Origin: Tolumonas sp008015085
GTDB lineage: Bacteria; Pseudomonadota; Gammaproteobacteria; Enterobacterales; Aeromonadaceae
Direction: 5' to 3'
DNA: 64,000 nt
Assembly (NCBI GenBank): GCA_029265125.1
Contig: JAJUJX010000004.1
Coordinates: 162,030 to 226,029, forward strand
Made by a program: the position numbers and the translations under genes
The notes under the pieces: generated by a model
Told to the model about the DNA's origin: nothing
What the model saw: the letters and a program-made list of their open reading frames with translations, nothing else
Database searches by the model: none
Part shown: in pieces, positions 27,389 to 37,040 of the stretch
Layout of the letters: the number at the start of each line of letters is the position of its first letter
How positions within the stretch are numbered: position 1 is the stretch's first letter

Positions 27389-28189
27389 ATGCGTATGCTG
27401 CCGTTAAAAGATAAAACTCAGGTTGGTTTATGGTCTGCTCACTATATTGCCGGGCGCATTAACCAGTTTGCACCTACAGCTGATCGCCCTTTTGTTCTCG
27501 GTCTGCCTACTGGAGGAACACCGCTAGCCACCTACCAGCAGCTCATTAAACTGCATCAGCAAGGCAAAGTGAGCTTTGCCCATGTAATTACTTTTAATAT
27601 GGATGAATATGTCGGTCTGCCCGCTGATCATCCGCAGAGTTATCACCGTTTTATGTTTGATAACTTCTTCAATCACGTTGATATTCCAAAAGAGAACATC
27701 AACATTCTCGATGGTACCGCTGCTGATCTGCTGGCAGAATGTGCGGCATATGAGGCAAAGATCAAAACGGTTGGGGGCATCAAACTGTTTTTCGGTGGTG
27801 TGGGTAGTGACGGTCATATCGCTTTCAATGAACCAGCATCATCTCTTAGCTCCCGTACCCGCATCAAAACCCTGACTCAGGAAACGCTGATTGATAATGC
27901 CCGTTTCTTTGATAATGACATCAATCAGGTGCCGAAAATGGCACTAACCGTCGGTGTCGGTACATTACTTGATGCAGAAGAAGTTCTGATCCTTGCAACC
28001 GGGCACAATAAAGCGTTGGCCGTACAAGCCGCAGTCGAAGGCAGTGTGAACCATTTATGGACTGTATCTGCCCTGCAATTGCATGCTCGCGGTATTATTG
28101 TCTGTGATGAAGCGGCCACCATGGAGCTGAAAGTAAAAACACTGCGTTATTTCCAGCAACTTGAAGCACCTGAATTAGCAAAATTTTAA
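27389..28189 (+). CDS. nagB: Glucosamine-6-phosphate deaminase
   Basis: A 266-residue enzyme, the same length as E. coli NagB, converting glucosamine 6-phosphate to fructose 6-phosphate and ammonia. Signatures: FVLGLPTGGTPLATYQ (phosphate loop), TFNMDEYVGL with the catalytic Asp, GGVGSDGHIAFNEPASS with the His, and the conserved TLRYFQQLE end. GGAG precedes the ATG. It is the first gene of nagB-nagA-nagC. Confidence 0.97.
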   Translation: MRMLPLKDKTQVGLWSAHYIAGRINQFAPTADRPFVLGLPTGGTPLATYQQLIKLHQQGKVSFAHVITFNMDEYVGLPADHPQSYHRFMFDNFFNHVDIPKENINILDGTAADLLAECAAYEAKIKTVGGIKLFFGGVGSDGHIAFNEPASSLSSRTRIKTLTQETLIDNARFFDNDINQVPKMALTVGVGTLLDAEEVLILATGHNKALAVQAAVEGSVNHLWTVSALQLHARGIIVCDEAATMELKVKTLRYFQQLEAPELAKF

Positions 28190-28200
28190 GGAGAAAAAGG

Positions 28201-29352
28201 ATGTACGCGCTTTGTAACTGTGTACTCCTGACGGGGTATCAACGGCTGACTGATACTGCTGTCGTGATTGCCGAAGGGAGAGTGGTCTCGTTGTTACCAC
28301 AAGCTGAACTTCCAGCCGATTTGCCACAACAGGATATGCAGGGGTATATCCTTTGTCCTGGCTTTATCGATCTGCAGCTGAATGGCTGCGGTGGCGTCAT
28401 GTTTAACGATACGCCGGATGCCGCGACACTGGCACACATGCAGCGTACTAATCTGCGTTCAGGTACAACCAGTTTCCTGCCAACCTTAATCAGCGACAGC
28501 GATGAGACTATTCAACAAGCGCTGACAGCAACCCGGCACTTTATGCAACAACATCCGCATCAGGTACTGGGGATGCATCTGGAAGGGCCTTATACCAATC
28601 CTAAACGCCGGGGTATTCATCCGCAGGAACAATTGCGGAAACCAACCGATGAAATGATTGATTATCTGTGTCAGCAGGTACCGTGGCTTAAAAAAGTAAC
28701 ATTGGCACCAGAGCTAAACAAACCAGAGCATATTCGCCAGCTGGCAGATGCCGGAGTCACCGTCAGTATTGGCCATTCTGCGGCAACCTATGAACAAGCC
28801 ATGGCAGGCTTTGATTCTGGCATTCGCTTTGCGACACATTTGTATAACGCCATGACAGCGACAGAAAATGGCCGGACACCGGGAATTGTCGGGGCCATTT
28901 ATGACCGCTCGGATATCTATACCGGCATCGTAGCTGATGGCTTTCATGTGCATTGGGCAAACGTACGTCTGGCGAAAAAAGTCATGGAAGAACGCCTGTG
29001 TCTGGTTACAGATGCTACCGCTGCTGCTATGCCTCCTGCCGGATTTGAAAAATTTGATTTCTGCGGTGCAGAAGTCTTTCTGCGCAATGGCCGTTGTGAA
29101 GATGCTAACGGTACGCTAGGCGGATCTGCCTTAACCATGATTGAAGGTATTCAGCTTCTGGTAGAACAAGCCGGTTTATCGCTGGATGAAGCCGTTCGCA
29201 TGGCAACACTTTATCCTGCCCGCGCCATCGGTGTTGATGATAAACTTGGCGCTATTCAACCTGGGTTAGTGGCTAATCTGACGCTGTTTGATAAAACATA
29301 TCAGATTATGGATACCATGGTTTGTGGGAACTGGACAAAGGATGTTGTATGA
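28201..29352 (+). CDS. nagA: N-acetylglucosamine-6-phosphate deacetylase
   Basis: A 383-residue amidohydrolase that removes acetate from N-acetylglucosamine 6-phosphate, feeding NagB. Motifs: CPGFIDLQLNGCGG, the metal-ligand segments HLEGPYTNPKRRGIH, SIGHSAATYEQ and ATHLYNAM, and the catalytic Asp in CLVTDATAAA. It starts 11 bp after nagB with AAGGAG and overlaps nagC by four bases (ATGA). Confidence 0.96.
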   Translation: MYALCNCVLLTGYQRLTDTAVVIAEGRVVSLLPQAELPADLPQQDMQGYILCPGFIDLQLNGCGGVMFNDTPDAATLAHMQRTNLRSGTTSFLPTLISDSDETIQQALTATRHFMQQHPHQVLGMHLEGPYTNPKRRGIHPQEQLRKPTDEMIDYLCQQVPWLKKVTLAPELNKPEHIRQLADAGVTVSIGHSAATYEQAMAGFDSGIRFATHLYNAMTATENGRTPGIVGAIYDRSDIYTGIVADGFHVHWANVRLAKKVMEERLCLVTDATAAAMPPAGFEKFDFCGAEVFLRNGRCEDANGTLGGSALTMIEGIQLLVEQAGLSLDEAVRMATLYPARAIGVDDKLGAIQPGLVANLTLFDKTYQIMDTMVCGNWTKDVV

Positions 29353-30578
29353 ATGCACGCGCGGAGCGGGTAGCTAATCATGAGCTGCTGAAACAGGTAA
29401 ATGCAGCATTAGTTTATCGTCTGATTGACAATCAGGGCCCGATCTCGCGTGTGGATATCGCTCAAATCAGCGCTCTGGCCCCAGCCAGTGTAACTAACAT
29501 TACTCGTCAGTTAATGGAACACGGTCTGATCAAAGAGGTCGCTTTACAGGCCTCTACAGGCGGCCGTCCAGCTATATCTCTCACGACTGAACAGGCTGCA
29601 TTTTTATTTATTTCCTGCCGGTTGGGTCGTGAAGAGCTGCAATGCAGCCTGATGGATCTTTCCGGTACGATCCACCAGCATTCAGTCACTCAGCTACAGC
29701 GGCATGATGCCGAAGGGATCATCGTCGCGCTGTCACAGACAATCAGTCAGTACTTACACTCGACAAAGTTGGGTCAGCATATTATTGCCATTGCCATCAC
29801 GATGGCGGGGTTAGTCGATCCTGAAACCGGCACGGTACTCTATTCGCCGAATCATCAGATTGCCAATCTGGAACTGGCGGAAGAATTACGTTCACTTGCC
29901 AATCTGCCGGTGTACATCGGTAATGATACCCGTGCTCTGGCACTGGCTGAAACCTATCTTGGTGCTGCAAAAGGCTGTCAGGATTTTATTCTGGTCAGTA
30001 TTCATCACGGTACCGGCGCGGGCATCATCAGCAACGGGCAGTTGCTGCTCGGTAAGAACCGTAACGTCGGTGAAATTGGGCATATCCAGATTGACCCGTT
30101 TGGCGATCAATGCCATTGCGGCAATTTTGGCTGTCTTGAAACGATGGTAGCCAATAAAGCCATCGTTTCTCAGACTAAGGCTCTGCTGGAACGAGGTCAC
30201 AATAGCCAGCTTGATAAAGACAAATTGTCTATCGACATTATTTGTAAAGCCGCACTGGAAGACGATCCCATCGCTACACAAATCATTCGCCAGACTGGCA
30301 ACCATCTGGGGCGGGTACTGGCTATTATGGTGAATTTATTTAATCCGGAGAAAATCTTATTAGCCGGAGAGATAGTGCAAAGTGCGCCGGTACTCTTCCC
30401 GGCTCTGCTTCAACAGATCCAACGTCAGTCTTTGCCCAATTTCAATCGTGAACTACAGTTAGAAAAAGCCCATTTTCAGGGACAAGGGACTATGGGTGGT
30501 TACGCTTTAATCAAACGCGCATTACATGCGAATGATTTGTTGCAACAAATCATGCAACAGATCGACGATAAACAGTGA
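29349..30578 (+). CDS. nagC: ROK-family repressor of N-acetylglucosamine genes
   Basis: A 409-residue ROK-family regulator. It has an N-terminal winged helix (VYRLIDNQGPISRVDIAQIS, LAPASVTNITRQLMEHGL), a sugar-kinase-like domain and the ROK zinc motif CHCGNFGCLE (about 252-261). It should repress nagE-nagBA until N-acetylglucosamine 6-phosphate binds. The frame extends to 29322, but the ATG at 29349 overlaps the nagA stop as ATGA and aligns with E. coli NagC. Confidence 0.94.
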   Translation: MNARAERVANHELLKQVNAALVYRLIDNQGPISRVDIAQISALAPASVTNITRQLMEHGLIKEVALQASTGGRPAISLTTEQAAFLFISCRLGREELQCSLMDLSGTIHQHSVTQLQRHDAEGIIVALSQTISQYLHSTKLGQHIIAIAITMAGLVDPETGTVLYSPNHQIANLELAEELRSLANLPVYIGNDTRALALAETYLGAAKGCQDFILVSIHHGTGAGIISNGQLLLGKNRNVGEIGHIQIDPFGDQCHCGNFGCLETMVANKAIVSQTKALLERGHNSQLDKDKLSIDIICKAALEDDPIATQIIRQTGNHLGRVLAIMVNLFNPEKILLAGEIVQSAPVLFPALLQQIQRQSLPNFNRELQLEKAHFQGQGTMGGYALIKRALHANDLLQQIMQQIDDKQ

Positions 30579-30713
30579 TCCCCGAAAATACGCTTGCATT
30601 ACGCTATAGCTACAGATGAAAATATTTTGCCTTTAAAATTACAACACTATTTTTAAGTTATCGGGAACTGAATATACTTCCCCGCGATCGAATAACAGAG
30701 GTACTCATACGCC

Positions 30714-31043
30714 ATGAGCTTTGAATCAGAAAAACGTTTTAATGATCTGCAGCACTTTCCACGCGGTATTCGCCGCAGCGGTAACTTCACTGTCAGTGAA
30801 AGTGATCTGTTAGAGCGCCATGGACATGCCATGATGGAACTGTACCAAGGCAAGAGAGAGCCAAAAGATGATGTGGAAGCCGCATTTGTGGAACGGGTAA
30901 AAGCTGATGATGCAGCAGGGAATCCGTTTGCTAAAGTCTGGCTGAAATACATCAAAGTCATTGGGCCACGTCGTGTGCATCGCTTATGCACATCTACCGG
31001 TGACGAAGGGAGCTTCGAAGCTGTCGATGAACAGTTAGAATAA
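30714..31043 (+). CDS. maoP: Macrodomain Ori protein MaoP (YifE family, DUF413)
   Basis: A 109-residue DUF413 protein. It shares with E. coli MaoP the stretches FPRGIRRSGNFT, LLERHGHAMMELYQGKREP, VWLKYIKVIGPRRVHRL and an acidic end. In E. coli MaoP organises the Ori macrodomain through the nearby maoS site; whether an equivalent exists here cannot be judged by eye. The 135-bp upstream gap after nagC is AT-rich and probably holds its promoter. Confidence 0.85.
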   Translation: MSFESEKRFNDLQHFPRGIRRSGNFTVSESDLLERHGHAMMELYQGKREPKDDVEAAFVERVKADDAAGNPFAKVWLKYIKVIGPRRVHRLCTSTGDEGSFEAVDEQLE

Positions 31044-31094
31044 TTGACCTGCGTGTGCCGGGCAGCATGACCTGTTCTCCGGCTCATCAGTTTA

Positions 31095-31140
31095 TAAAAA
31101 ACGGCTGGATCTGTTCATCGCAGACCCAGCCGTTTTTTTG
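31095..31140. terminator. Bidirectional terminator between maoP and the LacI-type gene
   Basis: Stem AAAAACGGCTGG/CCAGCCGTTTTT with an inner extension (TCTG/CAGA), followed by T-runs on both strands, between convergent genes. Confidence 0.85.
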
Positions 31141-31162
31141 AACGGGAAAATAGCCGGATAGT

Positions 31163-32179
31163 TCAACCGGGAGAAAATGTGCGTTTGTTAACCTTCACTG
31201 AACTATTTCGCAGTACTAAGCGAGGTGATAGCGACAGATGGTGAGTATCCATCTCCTTCCCTTCAACCAGACGGATCATTTCCTGACAACCTAACCGACC
31301 AATCTCCCGCATGGGTTGTGCTACACTGCTGATATTCATCACCTGAGCCAGCAGGGTATTATCAAATCCAACAACCTGAACTTGTTCCGGGATCTGATAA
31401 CCACGCTGATGCAACACATCCATTACCTGCTGGGCTGCCACATCGTTAAAAGCAAAAATTGCTGAAAACGGCAGTTGCGGATGATCATCCAGATACTCTT
31501 TAAAACGATCCGCTATCTCTGCAGCCGTCAATGCAGGAGTCTGAATAATATTGTCTGACAGCAAGGGGACACCCAGTTCGGCGAGTTTATCCCGGAATCC
31601 GCTGAATTTTTGTTCCGTTTCATCCGTCGCACCGAGATAACCAATCCGGGTATGACCCATACTCACCAGATGCTCAGCTACCTGTGCACCGCCTTCAATG
31701 TGGTCGACTGCGACACTCGTTTTCCCTTGCAGCAATTGGGTCAGGATGACAACCGGAAAAGGCAGTGCATTTTCTGTTTCCAGATGTGCATGATCGCGCG
31801 TACAGGGAATAATAAACAAACCATCAATTTTGTACTGTTTACAGGCATTCATCAGTGTCAGCTCTCGCTGAGTATCTCCCCGAGAGTTAAACACTAATAG
31901 CGCCCGCCCTAAAAACTGAGCTTCCTGCTCAACAATATCCAGCAACTCCGAAAAGTAAGGGTTTGCCAGTGTAGGTAAAATGATGGCGAACAATGACTGG
32001 CGTTCAGCGGGTGTCCGTTTATTACTCAACGGCGGGCTATAAACATAGCCCAGCTCTTTAATAACTGAACGAACATGTTCTGCCGTATCGGGTGACACCT
32101 TTTCTGAATTATTGAGTACTCGGGAAATCGTGGCGATAGACACACCCGCTAATTGTGCAACATCTCTGATCGTGGTCAT
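31163..32179 (-). CDS. LacI-family regulator of the GH32 gene (ScrR/CscR-like)
   Basis: A 338-residue LacI-family regulator with an N-terminal helix-turn-helix (TIRDVAQLAGVSIATISRVL), hinge near residues 50-60 and a C-terminal effector domain. It lies 42 bp downstream of the GH32 gene on the same strand and probably represses it together with itself, in the manner of sucrose or fructan regulators. The inducer is unknown. A candidate operator pair lies upstream of the GH32 gene (33818-33857). Confidence 0.85.
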   Translation of the reverse strand: MTTIRDVAQLAGVSIATISRVLNNSEKVSPDTAEHVRSVIKELGYVYSPPLSNKRTPAERQSLFAIILPTLANPYFSELLDIVEQEAQFLGRALLVFNSRGDTQRELTLMNACKQYKIDGLFIIPCTRDHAHLETENALPFPVVILTQLLQGKTSVAVDHIEGGAQVAEHLVSMGHTRIGYLGATDETEQKFSGFRDKLAELGVPLLSDNIIQTPALTAAEIADRFKEYLDDHPQLPFSAIFAFNDVAAQQVMDVLHQRGYQIPEQVQVVGFDNTLLAQVMNISSVAQPMREIGRLGCQEMIRLVEGKEMDTHHLSLSPRLVLRNSSVKVNKRTFSPG

Positions 32180-32221
32180 TGGTATTCCGTTTTATCTCGC
32201 TACATCAGATCACATGATTGC

Positions 32222-33685
32222 TCATACTGGAAACTGACTGAATTGATGCCATTCTACATCAGCATTAGCCTTGCCTGCTGTGACAAGAGCACGACAGATA
32301 TGCATCGGTGCAGTTTCCGGAAAGGCCAGATTGGTGACGGAGTAACGCCCGTTATCAACCAGCAATTCTACCGAGCTGCGATCAAGTAACAAATCAAGGT
32401 TAATCCGCCGGTTTGAACCAAGGGAAAGATGATAATCATGCGGGAAATGCTGATTATAGGTTTCATCCTCTGACTTGCCGTGACGTACACATTGTAAATC
32501 CAGCTGACCAGCACAGGTCGTTATAAACAACTGTATTCCTGGCATAGGTGTAAGCTGCAAACAGCTGTTTTCTTCAAGCGTAATAGCCAGTTTAAGTCGT
32601 AATGCATCCTGCCATTTACACTGAAATAATTCACTCCCGGCAATCGCGGTTTTCGCCTCTTCACTCTGACTATGCTGATATTTAGCCGACAACTCTCGGA
32701 CAAAAGCATGATGCAGCCGTAACCCATCAGACGTTAGCCTGAGAGTGAGTTCATGCGGAATACTCATCGCGGAACGCCAGCTCTGTGTCGGCAAGTGATT
32801 CGCATATGGCCAGCAACTCATCCAGCTGATCGCCAGCCTCCGCCCATCGCTTTCTGGTATATCAGCCCAGCTTTGGGTTGCGTAAAAATCACGCCCATGA
32901 TCCAGCCATAACACGGTTGCCGGATCATTATCATTGAGGAACCGCTCACCATCAAATTGGCCAATAAAATACTGTGTACCTGAACCAGGAGTATAAGCTT
33001 GTCGCTGCACACCAACGATTAATATCCAGCGACTCTCTTCCTGCCCTTCAATCTTGATTTCAAAGAGATCCGGGCACTCCCAGGCACGTTCATCATGCGC
33101 ACCCTGCCCTTCTCCAAAAGAAGAGCTGAATTGCCAGTTAATAGCATCATTCGACCGATAGATACCAATCTGCTGCCCTTGCGTTACCACCATGACCCAG
33201 TGCCCGGCAGGCCCATACCAGAATACTTTCGGGTCACGAAAATCCTGCAACCCCGGATTACGAATGACAGGGTTACCATTGTATTTTGTCCAGTGCCGAC
33301 CGTTATCCGCACTGTATGCCATTCCCTGACTTTGCGGAAAATCAGCATCATCCGGTAGTTTTTCCGCAGCAATCGTATAATAGGCCAGCAAGCCGTCTTT
33401 CCCGCCAAACAGCCCGGACTTATCGCCTTTATCCACCAGCGCGGTGCCAGAGAAACACATGCCCAAAGCATCCGGAGCCAAAGCTATCGGCAAATGAGTC
33501 CAGTTCAGCAGATCATGACTGACTGCATGTCCCCAATGCATCGGACCCCAGACACTGTCGCCGGGATAATATTGATAAAAAAGGTGATACTCGCCATTTT
33601 TATAAACAAGACCGTTCGGATCATTCAGCCAGCCAAAAGCAGGCGAAAAATGCAGCAGCGGGCGGTAATATTTTTCAGCTAACAT
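32222..33685 (-). CDS. Glycoside hydrolase family 32 beta-fructosidase
   Basis: A 487-residue GH32 enzyme releasing fructose from sucrose or fructans. Catalytic motifs: nucleophile in WLNDPNGL (residue about 19), transition-state stabiliser in FRDPKVF, and acid/base in WECPDLF. A C-terminal beta-sandwich follows (about 340-487). The DFYATQSW and ISWMSCWPYANHLPTQSWR segments look more like levanases/exo-inulinases than sucrose-6-phosphate hydrolases. No signal peptide is present, so it acts in the cytoplasm. ATG 33685 with GGGAG five bases upstream was chosen; the frame continues upstream without a better start. Confidence 0.88.
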   Translation of the reverse strand: MLAEKYYRPLLHFSPAFGWLNDPNGLVYKNGEYHLFYQYYPGDSVWGPMHWGHAVSHDLLNWTHLPIALAPDALGMCFSGTALVDKGDKSGLFGGKDGLLAYYTIAAEKLPDDADFPQSQGMAYSADNGRHWTKYNGNPVIRNPGLQDFRDPKVFWYGPAGHWVMVVTQGQQIGIYRSNDAINWQFSSSFGEGQGAHDERAWECPDLFEIKIEGQEESRWILIVGVQRQAYTPGSGTQYFIGQFDGERFLNDNDPATVLWLDHGRDFYATQSWADIPESDGRRLAISWMSCWPYANHLPTQSWRSAMSIPHELTLRLTSDGLRLHHAFVRELSAKYQHSQSEEAKTAIAGSELFQCKWQDALRLKLAITLEENSCLQLTPMPGIQLFITTCAGQLDLQCVRHGKSEDETYNQHFPHDYHLSLGSNRRINLDLLLDRSSVELLVDNGRYSVTNLAFPETAPMHICRALVTAGKANADVEWHQFSQFPV

Positions 33686-33817
33686 GGTGACTCCCAGCCT
33701 TGCGTGTAACAGCAAAAGTTACATATATAACCATTCAGTAATGCACAAAAATATACGCTTTAAATCTCGACTTCAGCAGATAAAGCTACAGATTATTGTG
33801 TAAACCAAGCTGAAACA

Positions 33818-33857
33818 CACAAAGTTTGTTCCATTATTTACAGAAACAAACTTTGTG
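33818..33857. promoter_or_regulatory. Perfect 13-bp inverted repeat, candidate operator pair for the GH32 operon
   Basis: CACAAAGTTTGTT (33818-33830) and its exact complement (33845-33857) are separated by 14 bp. Each arm contains its own palindrome ACAAA-S-TTTGT, centred 27 bp apart. It is 133-172 bp upstream of the GH32 start and 36 bp past the yfcE stop. No T-run follows on the minus strand, so it does not look like a terminator. Confidence 0.5.
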
Positions 33858-33892
33858 ACAATAAAGGCAACCAAGAAGTCGGGAGCTCACGC

Positions 33893-34441
33893 TCAAAGAC
33901 TGGCTTTTGTGATGAGCTCTTGAGAGTTTAGGCCTATGATCTGTAATTCATTATGCTGATAAACAGCATAACTGGCTTCAGCACCATTACGCGGGAAAGT
34001 GATCGAGCCCGGATTGATCCGGTGTACCCCATGTTCATCTTGTTCAATACCAGCAATATGCGTGTGCCCACTGAGTAATACATCTCCGGCAGTCAGAGAC
34101 AAGTCTGTGCTTTCATATAAATGACCATGCGTCATAAACCAGCGCCGACGATTCAGGATCAGTTGATTGTGCGGAGCCAGACAGGGAAATTGCAGCAGCA
34201 TTTGATCCACTTCACTATCGCAGTTACCTCTGACAGCAATGATTCTTTCCCGCAGCGGATTCAGCAGATCCGCCACCTTCGGTGGTGCATAGCCTTCCGG
34301 CACCGGATTGCGCGGACCATGATTCAGAATATCGCCCAGCAACAGATAATAATCAGGCTGAACAACTTCCAGCTGTTGCAGTGTCTTTTGCAACGAAGGA
34401 AAACAGCCGTGGATATCGGAAATAATTGCGAGGGTTAGCAT
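33893..34441 (-). CDS. yfcE: Phosphodiesterase YfcE
   Basis: A 182-residue calcineurin-like metallophosphodiesterase. Metal-binding motifs: AIISDIHG, LLGDILNHGPRN, VRGNCDSEVDQ, THGHLY and SGHTHI. These and overall similarity match E. coli YfcE, a manganese-dependent phosphodiesterase without a known physiological substrate. ATG 34441, giving MLTLAIISDIHG, was chosen over an upstream extension that adds an unrelated leader; GAGG lies nine bases upstream. Confidence 0.93.
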   Translation of the reverse strand: MLTLAIISDIHGCFPSLQKTLQQLEVVQPDYYLLLGDILNHGPRNPVPEGYAPPKVADLLNPLRERIIAVRGNCDSEVDQMLLQFPCLAPHNQLILNRRRWFMTHGHLYESTDLSLTAGDVLLSGHTHIAGIEQDEHGVHRINPGSITFPRNGAEASYAVYQHNELQIIGLNSQELITKASL

Positions 34442-34524
34442 AAGAAGACACCTCATAAAATGACAGGAAGCCATTATAGGCATCAAAAAACAACACGCCC
34501 AGCAATGCCGGGCGTATTCAATGG

Positions 34525-34767
34525 TTAGTTTTTCTGGATAAATCCAATTAGACCATCAGACTGCCATTCGTAGTAGATTTCACTGCGCTGACCACAGCAA
34601 CTACCGCTACAGCCTGTGGCGGAGACCTTCTTGATGCGGCCTTTCTTCATCCAGATCCCGACCATTGCATCGATCGCATCTTCCGATGTCTGAAACTGCC
34701 GGGCCAGTTCACGCCCGGTCATTCGATGCTTTTGCTGCAGACAATCAGCAATTTCTCTGAGGATCAT
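34525..34767 (-). CDS. feoC: Ferrous iron transport protein FeoC
   Basis: An 80-residue winged-helix protein, third gene of feoABC. ILREIADCLQQKHRMTGRELARQF is the winged-helix start, and the Cys cluster GCSGSCCGQ in the second half is the likely Fe-S-binding loop of FeoC. It overlaps feoB by four bases (ATGA). Confidence 0.9.
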   Translation of the reverse strand: MILREIADCLQQKHRMTGRELARQFQTSEDAIDAMVGIWMKKGRIKKVSATGCSGSCCGQRSEIYYEWQSDGLIGFIQKN

Positions 34768-37040
34768 ATCAGCACCTTCTTGTTCAGTAAGATATCACCC
34801 CGACGACGCAGCCCCAGTGTAACCAGCAGGAAACCGCCGACATAGAATGAGATCCAGAATATACTGGTTGCCGGATGCGCACTAAACGTCACCATCTGGT
34901 AGTACAGCGTTGATGCGGCAAATGCCAGCAGGTTACACCACATCGCGACAAACACAGCCCAGTTACGTCCTGATTCACGGAACAACGCCCCCATGGCTGC
35001 AGAACAAGGCATATAGAGCAGGATAAACAGTAAGTATGCAAATGCACCTGCAGTACCCGCGAAATGTTGCTGCATGTTCGCGTAGATAGATACATCAACT
35101 TCCTGACTTTCAGCTGCTGCTTGCTGATCTTGCACATCACCAATATCCAGACCCGCAGGGTCAGTCACGTTGATTCCTGCAATATTTTCCGGAATGGTCG
35201 CCGCAGCTTCAGTGACTTTATCCCACAGACTAAATTCTGCGGTTTCATCTTCGGCAGCATCAGACTGATAGAGCGTATTCAGCGTACCAACAACAGCCTC
35301 TTTGGCAAAAATACCTGTGATGATACCTACCGTGGCTTGCCAGTTATCCTGCTGGATACCCAGCGGGGACAGTACAGGTGTCACTTTCTGAGCAGCAACC
35401 GCCAGCAGTGATTTGCCGTTATTCTGGTTACCAAACGATCCGTCTGTTCCCATGGAGTTAAACACACTGAGCACGGCCACCAGTAACACAATGACTTTAC
35501 CTGCGCCCAGAATAAAGATTTTTAGGCGCTGCCAGGTCTTCAGGAAAATGTAATTCAGACGCGGCAATTCATAGTCCGGCATCTCCATGATCGAAGATTC
35601 ACTTTTACCCGGCAAAATAGTGTTACGCAGTACTAACCCCGTAAAGACCGCAGCCAGAATGCCCAGCACATACAGCACAAACACGACGTTCTGGCCTGAA
35701 TCAGGGAAAAATGCCACCGCAAACAACGCATATACAGGTAAACGAGCACCACAAGACATAAACGGCGCCATTGCATTGGTCAGCATCCGCTCACGTTCTG
35801 AATTCAGTGTACGGGTCGCCATAAAGGCCGGCACCGAACAGCCAAAGCCCATCAGCATCGGTACAAACGCTTTCCCCGGCAAACCCAGATAACGCATCAG
35901 CCGATCGACCACAAAAGCCGCCCGCGCCAGATAACCGGATGCTTCCAGCGCTGCCAGGAACATATACAGAAAACCGATAACAGGAATAAACGTTGCTACC
36001 GTTTGGATACCACTACCAAATCCATCAGACAGCAGAGCAATCAGCCATTCAGGTAAACCGATATGTTCAAATAAAACGCGCGAACCTTCGACAAAAATCC
36101 CGCCAGCGAGAATATCGAAGAAGTCGATAAATGCACTGCCAAGATTGATGGAAAAGAGAAACATCAGATACATCATGCCGAGGAAGAACGGCAGGCCCAG
36201 CCAGCGGTTCAGCAACAAATTATCCAGTTGCTCACTACGTTTCTGGCTCAGTTTGCCATGTTGTTTCAATGTTGGACGGCATTCGTTATAAACATAACTA
36301 AAACGGGCATCTGCCAGCATCAGATCCAGATCCTGCGTTTTTTGCAGCATAGCCACCTGCTGTTTACTCACATCCTGAAGCTGAGAAGTCATCGCTTCTT
36401 CTACCACCGGATCTTGTTCCAGCAAACGTACTGCACATCCACGGGATGATAAATGAGCATGTTGCAACTGAGTTGTTAGTTCATCCAGGACTGGATCAAT
36501 TTGTTCACCATAAGTCAGTGTCAGGGGGATTGCTGACTGAGCCTGCTCAATTAATGCCGGCAAAATGGTTTTAAAAGAGGTCACTTCATTGCGGTTATGA
36601 GCAGAAAGCGCTACCACCGGACATCCCAGTTTTTCACTGAGTTTTTTCGTATCAATCGACTGATTACGGCGTTTAATTACGTCGTATTTGTTCAGAACCA
36701 CCAACACTGGCAGCCCTAATTCGCGCAATTGTAAGGTTAGTAACAATGAGCGTTCCAGGCTACTGGCATCCACCACGTTGATGACCAGATCCGGTTTATT
36801 ATTCATGACATAACGGAAGGCGATTTGCTCATCAATCGAGCTGTCACGGCTTTCAAGTGCATAAATACCCGGCAGGTCTACGAGTTCATACGCATAGTCT
36901 TCAAACTGAAACTGCCCGGTTTTCTTATCAACCGTGACACCGCTCCAGTTGCCAACCTGTTGATTCGCACCTGTCAGCGCATTAAACAGAGATGTTTTGC
37001 CGCTATTCGGATTACCAACGGTAACAATGTGATGACTCAT
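34764..37040 (-). CDS. feoB: Ferrous iron transporter FeoB
   Basis: A 758-residue inner-membrane Fe2+ transporter. The N-terminal G domain has GNPNSGKTSLFN (G1), DLPGIYAL (G3) and NKYD (G4), followed by a regulatory helical domain to about residue 270. The C-terminal membrane part carries two gate repeats (MGFGCSVPAFMATRTL around 405-425 and MPCSAAMGALFRE near 690). It overlaps both feoA and feoC by four bases, so translation is coupled. Confidence 0.96.
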   Translation of the reverse strand: MSHHIVTVGNPNSGKTSLFNALTGANQQVGNWSGVTVDKKTGQFQFEDYAYELVDLPGIYALESRDSSIDEQIAFRYVMNNKPDLVINVVDASSLERSLLLTLQLRELGLPVLVVLNKYDVIKRRNQSIDTKKLSEKLGCPVVALSAHNRNEVTSFKTILPALIEQAQSAIPLTLTYGEQIDPVLDELTTQLQHAHLSSRGCAVRLLEQDPVVEEAMTSQLQDVSKQQVAMLQKTQDLDLMLADARFSYVYNECRPTLKQHGKLSQKRSEQLDNLLLNRWLGLPFFLGMMYLMFLFSINLGSAFIDFFDILAGGIFVEGSRVLFEHIGLPEWLIALLSDGFGSGIQTVATFIPVIGFLYMFLAALEASGYLARAAFVVDRLMRYLGLPGKAFVPMLMGFGCSVPAFMATRTLNSERERMLTNAMAPFMSCGARLPVYALFAVAFFPDSGQNVVFVLYVLGILAAVFTGLVLRNTILPGKSESSIMEMPDYELPRLNYIFLKTWQRLKIFILGAGKVIVLLVAVLSVFNSMGTDGSFGNQNNGKSLLAVAAQKVTPVLSPLGIQQDNWQATVGIITGIFAKEAVVGTLNTLYQSDAAEDETAEFSLWDKVTEAAATIPENIAGINVTDPAGLDIGDVQDQQAAAESQEVDVSIYANMQQHFAGTAGAFAYLLFILLYMPCSAAMGALFRESGRNWAVFVAMWCNLLAFAASTLYYQMVTFSAHPATSIFWISFYVGGFLLVTLGLRRRGDILLNKKVLI

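Noticed and set aside
33818..33857. Rho-independent terminator of yfcE
   Set aside because: The stem is AT-rich with a 14-nt loop and no T-run on the minus strand; an operator reading fits better.
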